A stretch of 6,367 nt of DNA from Pseudomonadota bacterium (GTDB taxonomy: Bacteria; Pseudomonadota; Alphaproteobacteria; Azospirillales; Azospirillaceae). A program made the position numbers and the translations under genes. Positions 1 to 4,549 of the stretch are shown in pieces. How positions within the stretch are numbered: the first letter of the stretch is position 1; every line of letters begins with the position of its first letter. Location: the NCBI GenBank assembly GCA_023412175.1, contig JAEYOB010000386.1, positions 1-6,367 on the forward strand. The letters are read 5' to 3'. The notes beneath the pieces are model-generated. The model was not told the origin of the DNA, made no database searches, and worked only from the letters and a program-made list of their open reading frames with translations.

Positions 1-200
1 GTCATCAGGTGATCGACCGCAACACCGTGCGGGTCGCGGTGGAGGCCGCCGCGCGCCAGGGCTGGGACCGCTACATCGGCGAGAACGGCGGGTTCGTGGG
101 CATGGAAGGCTTCGGCGCCTCGGGCCCGGTGCCGGACCTGTACGCCCACTTCGGCATCACGCCGGAGCGCGTCGCCGCCGAAGTCCGCCAACGTCTCTGA
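1..200 (+). CDS. tkt: Transketolase, C-terminal end (5'-truncated by window edge)
   Basis: Transketolase transfers two-carbon ketol units between sugar phosphates with thiamine diphosphate, in the cytoplasmic pentose phosphate or Calvin-type pathways. The frame is open from position 3 to the TGA at 198-200, giving about 65 residues of the C-terminal domain. The pattern R-V-A-V-E-A-A, then GW-x-RYIG, then G-x-FVGM-x-GFGASGP, then DLY-x-HFGIT-x-E-x-V is the characteristic end of bacterial transketolases. The GFGASxP stretch and the DLY..HFGIT stretch are especially diagnostic. The catalytic and cofactor-binding domains lie outside the window. The glycerate kinase start codon follows 9 nt after this stop, and its Shine-Dalgarno sequence overlaps the stop codon, so the two genes are probably co-transcribed and perhaps translationally coupled. 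Identity is secure; which transketolase paralog it is cannot be told. Confidence 0.93.
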   Translation, partial: HQVIDRNTVRVAVEAAARQGWDRYIGENGGFVGMEGFGASGPVPDLYAHFGITPERVAAEVRQRL

Positions 201-209
201 GGGTCTGCC

Positions 210-1472
210 ATGAGCGACGATCATCGGGATTTCCTGCTCGGCTGCTTCGAGCGCGCGGTCGCGGCCTGCCGGTCAGCCGAGATACTCCCACGTCACCTGC
301 CGGATCCGCCGACCGGCAGGACGGTGGTGGTCGGGGCCGGGAAGGCGGCGGCTTCCATGGCCGCCGCACTGGAGCGCCATTGGCCCGGCCCGCTGGAAGG
401 CATGGTCGTCACCCGCCACGGACACGGCCTTCCCTGCGAGCGCATCCGCGTGGTGGAGGCCGGCCACCCAAACCCGGACAGCGCGGGCGAACGCGCCGCC
501 GCCGAGATGCTGAGGCTCGTCCGGGGGCTGAACGGACAGGACCTCGTGCTCTGCCTGCTCTCGGGCGGTGGCTCTTCACTGCTGATGTTGCCGCCCGACG
601 GGGTGCCGCTGGCCGCGGTAAAGGCGGTGAACGCCGCCCTGCTGCGCAGCGGTGCACCCATCGAGGATATGAACCGGGTGCGCTCGGTGCTGTCGCGGCT
701 GGGCGGCGGCCGGCTCGCCGTGGCTGCATGGCCGGCGCCGGTGGTGACGCTGGCGATTTCAGACGTGCCCGGCGACGAACCGGCGACCATCGCCTCCGGC
801 CCGACGGTGTCGCCCGCATCGAGCCCGGCACTCGCCCGCGAGGTGCTTGCCCGCTACGCCATCGCGGCGCCCACGCCGGTGGTCGCCTTCCTGGAATCGC
901 CCGATGCCGTTCCACCGGACCCGGCGCATCCCGCCTTCACCGCCGCGTCCTATCGCCTGATCGCCTCCGGCCGGTCGGCGCTGGAAGCCGCAGCCGCCCA
1001 TGCTCGTGCCCAGGGCGTCGAACCGCTCGTGCTGGGCGACGCCATCGAGGGGGAGGCGCGCGAGGTCGGCAAGGTCATGGCGGGGATCGCCCGTTCGATC
1101 CGCCAAGGCGCCGCATCGGTGACGCGCCCCTGTCTGCTCCTCTCCGGTGGCGAAACCAGCGTGAGCGTCCGGGGCGCGGGGCGCGGCGGGCGCAACGCCG
1201 AATTCCTGCTGTCCTTCGCGCTTGGGATCGCAGGGATGGACGGCATTGCCGCGCTGGCGTGCGACACCGACGGCATCGACGGTTCGGAGGACAACGCCGG
1301 CGCACTCGCCACCGGCGATACGGCGGAGCGCGCCCGTGCAGCCGGCCTCGATCCGCGGGCACGGCTTGCCGGGAACGACGCCTACACGGTGTTCGAAGCC
1401 CTGGGTGACCTCGTCGTCACCGGACCGACCCTCACCAACGTGAATGATTTCCGGGCGATCCTGATCTCCTGA
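210..1472 (+). CDS. gckA: Glycerate 2-kinase (MOFRL / TtuD-GckA family)
   Basis: This cytoplasmic enzyme phosphorylates D-glycerate with ATP to 2-phosphoglycerate. In methylotrophs with the serine cycle it is an assimilation step; elsewhere it serves glyoxylate, tartrate or glycolate use. Older annotation calls the family hydroxypyruvate reductase (TtuD). The 420-residue length is normal. The N-terminal domain has a Rossmann-like VVVGAGKA (residues 39-46), the family SGGGSS loop (118-123) and ISDVPGD (183-189). The C-terminal MOFRL domain begins near residue 306 and contains LSGGETSV, GGRNAEF (326-332), CDTDGIDG (351-358) and the TGPTLTNVND ending. The ATG at 210 has GAGG at 199-202 with 7-nt spacing, overlapping the transketolase TGA, which supports this start and an operon with tkt. 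Substrate specificity as a 2-kinase is inferred from the family. The symbol gckA is chosen because of the methylotroph-like context; ttuD would be the alternative. Confidence 0.92.
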   Translation: MSDDHRDFLLGCFERAVAACRSAEILPRHLPDPPTGRTVVVGAGKAAASMAAALERHWPGPLEGMVVTRHGHGLPCERIRVVEAGHPNPDSAGERAAAEMLRLVRGLNGQDLVLCLLSGGGSSLLMLPPDGVPLAAVKAVNAALLRSGAPIEDMNRVRSVLSRLGGGRLAVAAWPAPVVTLAISDVPGDEPATIASGPTVSPASSPALAREVLARYAIAAPTPVVAFLESPDAVPPDPAHPAFTAASYRLIASGRSALEAAAAHARAQGVEPLVLGDAIEGEAREVGKVMAGIARSIRQGAASVTRPCLLLSGGETSVSVRGAGRGGRNAEFLLSFALGIAGMDGIAALACDTDGIDGSEDNAGALATGDTAERARAAGLDPRARLAGNDAYTVFEALGDLVVTGPTLTNVNDFRAILIS

Positions 1473-1751
1473 AGCTGAAAGTTCCAAAGCGCCTCAACGA
1501 CGGCCCGCCGTTTCCCTCACCCCCGCCGCAACACATCTGCCCAATATTTTGGCAGTCATAGCTCAGTGGCGCAAATTTCGGGCACAGTGTGTTTCAGCCT
1601 GCCCAACAAAATCGGCGCACCGACGAGGAACCCAGCCCATTCAATAACCCGCCGGCATGGCAAAGGAATGGCTCAAGGCTTGCATAGATACTGTCATGTA
1701 TGATAGCTCGCCCTGGCTTATTTCATACGCTTCACAACTCGGAGTTTTTTG
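1473..1751. other. Intergenic region after glycerate kinase, no gene seen
   Basis: I see no convincing coding sequence. A weak hairpin ACGG-CCCG-CCGT followed by TTT (1500-1513) lies 28 nt after the glycerate kinase stop and could contribute to termination. CTGCC (1537-1541) and GGCAG (1551-1555) form another 5-bp inverted repeat around an AT-rich centre. A hyphenated palindrome at 1691-1706 and a TATGAT hexamer (1699-1704) lie about 50 nt before the next small gene and may belong to its promoter, but no good -35 element sits at standard spacing. Base composition falls toward the right end. Confidence 0.4.
1691..1706. promoter_or_regulatory. Hyphenated palindrome / possible promoter-operator of the small gene at 1752
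   Basis: CTGTCATGTATGATAG is a near-palindrome: TCAT and ATGA arms around a GT centre, with outer CT/AG pairs and one G-T mismatch. It overlaps TATGAT (1699-1704), which resembles a -10 hexamer, and lies about 45 nt upstream of the small gene's start codon. No recognisable -35 is placed 16-18 nt upstream. A role as operator or promoter is only a guess from position. Confidence 0.2.
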
Positions 1752-1970
1752 ATGCTCGTCACGCTATCTATGGTTTTTTGCTTGGCTTCTGATCCAACTC
1801 AATGCCAGACGGTAAACCCACTCATTCCGGATGATCAACCTCTGACTTTTTCCAGTTGCCCGATTGCCGGTCAGATCGAGGGAGCGAAATGGGTCAGCGA
1901 GCACCCGAAGTATCAACTGACACAGGTTCGGTGCACCATCGGCAACAGGCCAAAGGAGCAGGGTGTGTGA
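1752..1970 (+). CDS. Small cysteine-patterned protein A (72 aa, function unknown)
   Basis: I do not recognise a named function. The ATG at 1752 is preceded by GGAG at 1741-1744 with 7-nt spacing; a TTG directly before it is less likely the start. The 72-residue product has a short hydrophobic N-terminus (residues 1-12, including C10), further cysteines at 18, 36 and 61, and the conserved-looking elements W47, H51-P52 and R60-C61. The same spacing pattern recurs in the minus-strand gene at 3904-4098, so both are members of one family, which also argues strongly that this ORF is real. Four regularly spaced cysteines could form disulfides or bind metal, and the hydrophobic start could be a short export or membrane signal, though it lacks a basic n-region. 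Codons are markedly less GC-rich (TCT, TTT, GTA, ACT, CAA) than in neighbouring long genes, suggesting low selection or foreign origin. A strong hairpin follows 34 nt after the stop. Confidence 0.75.
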   Translation: MLVTLSMVFCLASDPTQCQTVNPLIPDDQPLTFSSCPIAGQIEGAKWVSEHPKYQLTQVRCTIGNRPKEQGV

Positions 1971-2295
1971 ACGCTCCATCCGTTCGCAGCCGCCGCTGCA
2001 AGCACGTCGCTCACGCCGGCCTCCCGAAGCCGGTGTGAGCGACGCAGGCAGAGCAGGGAAAAGGACATCCCAGCTTGAGTTGGCGTTACAAGCCAGACTG
2101 CGTCGCCACGATGGGTGGACACGCCGGCACTATGAAACCATCTCAAGGAATGCGACAGTCCCTCATCGCTGAGGCGTGAGCCATGATGCGGCGGCGCACC
2201 CGAAAACGAACGGGGAGCCCGGGCAGAAGCTTCACGACTGTAAGGCGCTTGCCTCCATGCCTTCCCGCCCCTTGGGAGTGCCTGAGAATATCGTC
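1971..2295. other. Intergenic region with strong hairpin, no confident gene
   Basis: Between the small Cys-rich gene and the 75-residue gene there are 325 nt. The dominating element is the 16-bp hairpin at 2005-2044. A second perfect hairpin, CCTCA-TCGC-TGAGG, lies at 2161-2174. A 38-codon frame from ATG 2183 to TGA 2297-2299 has GAGG at 2171-2174 (8-nt spacing), and its stop overlaps the next start as ATGA. Its Arg-rich product and use of AGA, AGG, ATA and GTA codons make it unconvincing as a gene. Nothing else is seen. Confidence 0.4.
2005..2044. repeat. Long inverted repeat / hairpin (16-bp stem, 8-nt loop)
   Basis: The left arm CGTCGCTCACGCCGGC (2005-2020) pairs with the right arm GCCGGTGTGAGCGACG (2029-2044) over 16 bp with a single G-T wobble, around the 8-nt loop CTCCCGAA. 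The stem begins 34 nt after the stop of the small Cys-rich gene, the position of a transcription terminator. No U-tract follows on either strand, so it is not a canonical intrinsic terminator. It could be an mRNA 3'-end stabiliser, a Rho-assisted terminator, or a REP-like dispersed palindrome. Only one copy is in this window, so repetitiveness cannot be judged. Confidence 0.6.
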
Positions 2296-2523
2296 ATGAA
2301 CGCCGAGAGCACGGAAGGCACGAGGATCCTGCATTTCCCGGACCACCGGGAAGCAGAGAGCTTCGTGCTCCTGGAGGGCTTCCAGTATCAGGGAGCGCCC
2401 GGCCGATGGTTGAAGAAGGTCGGTGACGAGGTGGTCAGAGCAGACATCCACATCGGCCAGTACGGCACGGTGGTGGCCATCTACGTCCAGCCTGCCCCTC
2501 GGCCTACGACCAGAACCGAATAG
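2296..2523 (+). CDS. Hypothetical small protein (75 aa)
   Basis: I do not recognise this gene. From the ATG at 2296 it encodes 75 residues with no signal peptide or membrane segment. The body has alternating hydrophobic/polar stretches such as GTRILHFPDH, FVLLEGFQYQ, GRWLKKVGDEV and ADIHIGQYGTVVAIYVQP, suggesting a small compact alpha/beta or beta-rich soluble fold, and ends in a Pro/Thr-rich tail. Codon use is GC-rich and gene-like, which supports the plus strand over the long overlapping minus-strand open frame. The start is uncertain: in-frame ATG 2257, GTG 2176 and GTG 2278 exist, but the sequence upstream of 2296 looks non-coding. Only weak purine stretches (GGGAG at 2274-2278, GAGA at 2284-2287) precede the chosen start. 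A GC-rich hairpin CCGCC/GGCGG (2529-2544) follows the stop. It is not obviously coupled to folP, which starts about 250 nt later. Confidence 0.6.
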   Translation: MNAESTEGTRILHFPDHREAESFVLLEGFQYQGAPGRWLKKVGDEVVRADIHIGQYGTVVAIYVQPAPRPTTRTE

Positions 2524-2772
2524 GGCGCCCGCCCCTCCCGGCGGCATGGGCGATCCGCAATCATGCCATCGATACCCCTCTATCCCCGGGGCGTCGCCGT
2601 AGCCGTCGGGGCACAGCGCCGCATATTGAAGAAACATGCGGACACAAAGCCCAAGATCGCCCTGACCACCGACCGCATGCGCAGGACATTCCGCCCCGGC
2701 CGGGCCACCTCCCCGACCAGGGACGTGAACTCGACTTGCCAACCGGTTCACGCCCTCAAAGGAGACCGGATC
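2524..2772. other. Region upstream of folP, probably non-coding
   Basis: The folP frame stays open upstream to an ATG at 2563. However, residues encoded by 2563-2772 show no DHPS similarity, include codons rare in the neighbouring genes (ATA, ACA, GTA, TTG), and lack a good ribosome site before 2563. I treat the stretch as leader sequence. It starts with a GC-rich hairpin (arms CCGCC 2529-2533 and GGCGG 2540-2544) that may end the preceding gene's transcript without a U-tract. No clear sigma-70 promoter was identified. Confidence 0.35.
2758..2764 (+). promoter_or_regulatory. Strong Shine-Dalgarno site fixing the folP start
   Basis: AAAGGAG ends 8 nt before the in-frame GTG at 2773. It is the best ribosome binding site anywhere near the 5' end of the folP frame. 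It favours GTG 2773 over the ATG at 2563, which has no such site, and over the GTG at 2845, which has only GAG at 2833-2835. Confidence 0.6.
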
Positions 2773-3888
2773 GTGGGACACAGGCGGAAGCCATCCGGAG
2801 AACACCCCTCCACCAGTCCCGTTGGATCTGACGAGCGGATCTATGTGCATCCCCTCGGTCTGACGCCTCCCGGTCACGGCCTGGAAGGCGCCCGCCCGCT
2901 TGCCGCCGGATGGCTCAGCTTTGACCGCTGCGAGGTCGTTGTCCGACACGGCGCAAGCCTCGGACGATGCTTGGTGCCGCTCGGCGCCTCGCCCCCTCCG
3001 CTGCATCACCTCTCCCCGCAGTTCCTTGAAAGCTACCGGGAGGCGCTCGCGCGCCTGTCGGCGCCCCGTCCCGCCTTCGCCGGTGTTCCGCTCGACCGGC
3101 CCCGCATCATGGGAATCCTGAACGTCACGCCGGACAGCTTCTCGGACGGCGGCCAGCATCTGAAGCCGGAGGAAGCGGTCGAGCACGGCGTGGCGATGGC
3201 GGCGGCCGGAGCGGACATCATCGACGTCGGCGCGGAATCCACACGTCCGGGCGCGACGGCAATCCCTCCCGAGCAACAGATCCAGCGCGCCGTCCCGGTC
3301 GTCGCCCGCCTTGCCGAGCGCGGCATGGTCGTTTCAATTGACACTCGCAGCGCGGCGGTCATGCGGGCCGCCCTGGCCGCCGGCGCAGCCATCATCAACG
3401 ACGTGTCGGCGCTGACCCACGATCCCGATGCCCTGGAGGTCGCCACGCTCTCCGGGGCGTCCGTGGTCCTGATGCACATGCGCGGCGTGCCGCTGACCAT
3501 GAACTTGGCCCCCGCCTACGCAGACCCCGCGCTCGACGTGTTCGACGAACTCGCACAGCGGGTCCGGATCTGTGAGGCAGCAGGGATCCCGCGAGGGCGC
3601 ATTCTGGTCGATCCGGGCATCGGCTTCGCCAAGACCATGGAGCACGGAGCGGCGGTTACGCGCGCGCTCTCCCTGTTCCACGCCACGGGATGCGGTGTAC
3701 TGGTCGGCTTCTCACGCAAGGGCCTTGTCGGGCGCTGGGCAGACGCTACCGAACCACAGGCCCGGCTTCCGGGATCGCTGGCGGCGGCCCTCGTCGCCTT
3801 CTCACAGGGCGTCCAGGTCGTGCGCGTCCACGATGTCGCCGCGACGGCGCAGGCCCGTGACGTCTGGGAAGCCCTTACCCCCGCGTGA
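2773..3888 (+). CDS. folP: Dihydropteroate synthase
   Basis: FolP condenses para-aminobenzoate with 6-hydroxymethyl-dihydropterin diphosphate to dihydropteroate, a cytoplasmic step of folate synthesis and the target of sulfonamides. With GTG 2773 the protein has 371 residues, longer than the usual ~280. About 110 residues precede the TIM-barrel, including RIYVHPLG and a GARPLAAG-type stretch, an extension I recall as common in alphaproteobacterial FolP. Barrel motifs are all present: MGILNVTPDSFSDGG from residue 113 (Asn117 metal/phosphate region), DVGAESTRPG (151-160), SIDT with D190, IIND (207-210), LMHMRG, DPGIGF (D280), the FSRKG loop with K316, and VRVHDV (350-355). No key residue is missing, so the enzyme should be active. 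Alternative starts are ATG 2563 (441 aa) and GTG 2845 (347 aa). The usual downstream partner glmM is absent; the next gene is convergent. No pterin-biosynthesis neighbours are seen. Confidence 0.93.
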   Translation: MGHRRKPSGEHPSTSPVGSDERIYVHPLGLTPPGHGLEGARPLAAGWLSFDRCEVVVRHGASLGRCLVPLGASPPPLHHLSPQFLESYREALARLSAPRPAFAGVPLDRPRIMGILNVTPDSFSDGGQHLKPEEAVEHGVAMAAAGADIIDVGAESTRPGATAIPPEQQIQRAVPVVARLAERGMVVSIDTRSAAVMRAALAAGAAIINDVSALTHDPDALEVATLSGASVVLMHMRGVPLTMNLAPAYADPALDVFDELAQRVRICEAAGIPRGRILVDPGIGFAKTMEHGAAVTRALSLFHATGCGVLVGFSRKGLVGRWADATEPQARLPGSLAAALVAFSQGVQVVRVHDVAATAQARDVWEALTPA

Positions 3889-3903
3889 TCATGGGCTGGC
3901 ACC

Positions 3904-4098
3904 TCAGGTTTGCGGCTGCTCGCACCGCCAGCGGCGGACGCTCCAGCGCGGATGGCTCATCTCCCATTGCACGGCATGGACAAAACCGTTGCGCGTGCAG
4001 ATCTTCACGTTTGGGAACCGCTCGATGAAGGGTGGGCGTTCGATCGAGCACTCATCGGGTTGCGCCAGAAGGCAAACCACCAGAACCAACTCAAACAT
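3904..4098 (-). CDS. Small cysteine-patterned protein B (64 aa, function unknown)
   Basis: No named function is recognised. Read on the minus strand from ATG (4096-4098) to TGA (3904-3906), it has a Shine-Dalgarno AAGGTG (complement of 4103-4108) with about 6-nt spacing from AAGG to the start. The 64-residue protein begins with a short hydrophobic run MFELVLVVCLLA, then has Cys at 9, 17, 34 and 59, W45, H49-P50, and an aromatic/basic end WSVRRWRC. Cysteine, Trp, His-Pro and Arg-Cys spacing match the plus-strand gene at 1752-1970 almost exactly, so the two are related. The pattern suggests a small disulfide-bonded or metal-binding protein, possibly membrane-associated or exported; that is inference. 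It converges on folP with 15 nt between stop codons and no evident terminator hairpin. It is divergent from xoxF across a 451-nt AT-rich region. Codon use is closer to the host's than in the plus-strand relative. Confidence 0.75.
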   Translation of the reverse strand: MFELVLVVCLLAQPDECSIERPPFIERFPNVKICTRNGFVHAVQWEMSHPRWSVRRWRCEQPQT

Positions 4099-4390
4099 GC
4101 GTCACCTTTTTGGGGACGGGACACGACGCTTCCGAAACCCTGCGTCTTCAACAGATACGAAGACCTTTCCTCAACAGATGCCACACAACAAAGAAACGCT
4201 CGCAGCATTCACGCCCGACCATCAACCCATATTTTGCGCCGCAACATTTGCTCAAAATAAAATCCAGGCAACATATCAAAGATTTTTATAGATTTGGCGA
4301 AGCGAAAAAACCACCTACCACCTAATAGAGTATAAAGACCATCTAAAAGATTAATTTAACGTATGCTGCAGAATGTTTTCTTCGCCCACC

Positions 4391-4417
4391 TTGACGTTCG
4401 ACCACATTCAATATAGC
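4391..4417 (+). promoter_or_regulatory. Weak sigma-70-like promoter candidate for xoxF
   Basis: TTGACG (4391-4396) matches the -35 consensus in five of six positions. TATAGC (4412-4417) is a moderate -10, but the 15-nt spacer is short. Transcription from here would begin near 4425, just ahead of the palindrome at 4438-4453, placing that palindrome in the transcribed leader. This is position and hexamer matching only. Confidence 0.25.
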
Positions 4418-4437
4418 TTTAAGTTTCCAGTTTTGGT

Positions 4438-4453
4438 TTGGCAGATCTGCCAA
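4438..4453. promoter_or_regulatory. Perfect 16-bp palindrome upstream of xoxF (candidate operator)
   Basis: TTGGCAGATCTGCCAA is identical to its own reverse complement over 16 bp and ends 96 nt before the xoxF start codon. Perfect dyads of this length are typical binding sites for dimeric regulators. Which protein would bind is unknown: the lanthanide/methanol-responsive two-component systems known to control xoxF are one possibility, but no consensus is recognised here. Confidence 0.4.
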
Positions 4454-4508
4454 GCCATAGGCCGGCTTTTTGCCGCCGCGAGTGCTTTAATATCCCGGGC
4501 CTCATTGG

Positions 4509-4535
4509 TTATTGGGTATCAGCAAACGCCAATAA
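4509..4535 (+). promoter_or_regulatory. Inverted repeat in the xoxF 5' leader next to the ribosome site
   Basis: TTATTGG (4509-4515) and CCAATAA (4529-4535) are perfect 7-bp inverted repeats with a 13-nt spacer. The right arm ends one base before the strong Shine-Dalgarno GGGAGGA (4537-4543). In RNA this would form a modest AU-rich hairpin abutting the ribosome binding site. It may influence translation or be a protein-binding dyad; no known riboswitch class is recognised. Confidence 0.3.
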
Positions 4536-4549
4536 TGGGAGGAAGCGCC

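Larger units (their letters stand above)
4099..4549. other. AT-rich divergent intergenic region upstream of xoxF
   Basis: No gene is supported in these 451 nt. They carry divergent control signals for the minus-strand small gene and for xoxF. The segment about 4230-4440 is strikingly AT-rich compared with the rest. Visible elements are two TCAACAGAT direct repeats (4148-4156 and 4171-4179, offset 23 nt), a tandem CCACCTA pair (4311-4324), TTGACG at 4391-4396 with a TATAGC at 4412-4417 (15-nt spacing, shorter than ideal), the perfect palindrome at 4438-4453, a CGGC-TTTTT-GCCG mini-hairpin near 4463-4475, and a hairpin at 4509-4535. Confidence 0.5.

Noticed and set aside
380..1408. 342-codon plus-strand frame inside glycerate kinase
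   Set aside because: It is an Arg/Gly/Ala-rich out-of-frame shadow; the +0 frame carries all glycerate kinase motifs and a proper ribosome site.
1553..1640. tRNA-like stretch containing TAGCTCAGTGG
   Set aside because: It resembles a tRNA D-arm start, but there is no GAGC partner for the D stem, no GGTTCGAATCC-type T loop and no matching acceptor arm.
2143..3276. Long 377-codon open frame on the minus strand opposite the 75-residue gene and the folP 5' half
   Set aside because: It runs antisense to clear FolP motifs, shows no recognisable domain, and is explained by high GC producing few stops in the complementary frame.
3572..4291. 239-codon plus-strand frame spanning the folP end and the minus-strand small gene
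   Set aside because: It overlaps folP out of frame, runs into AT-rich intergenic DNA with non-gene-like codons, and has no ribosome site or recognisable motif.
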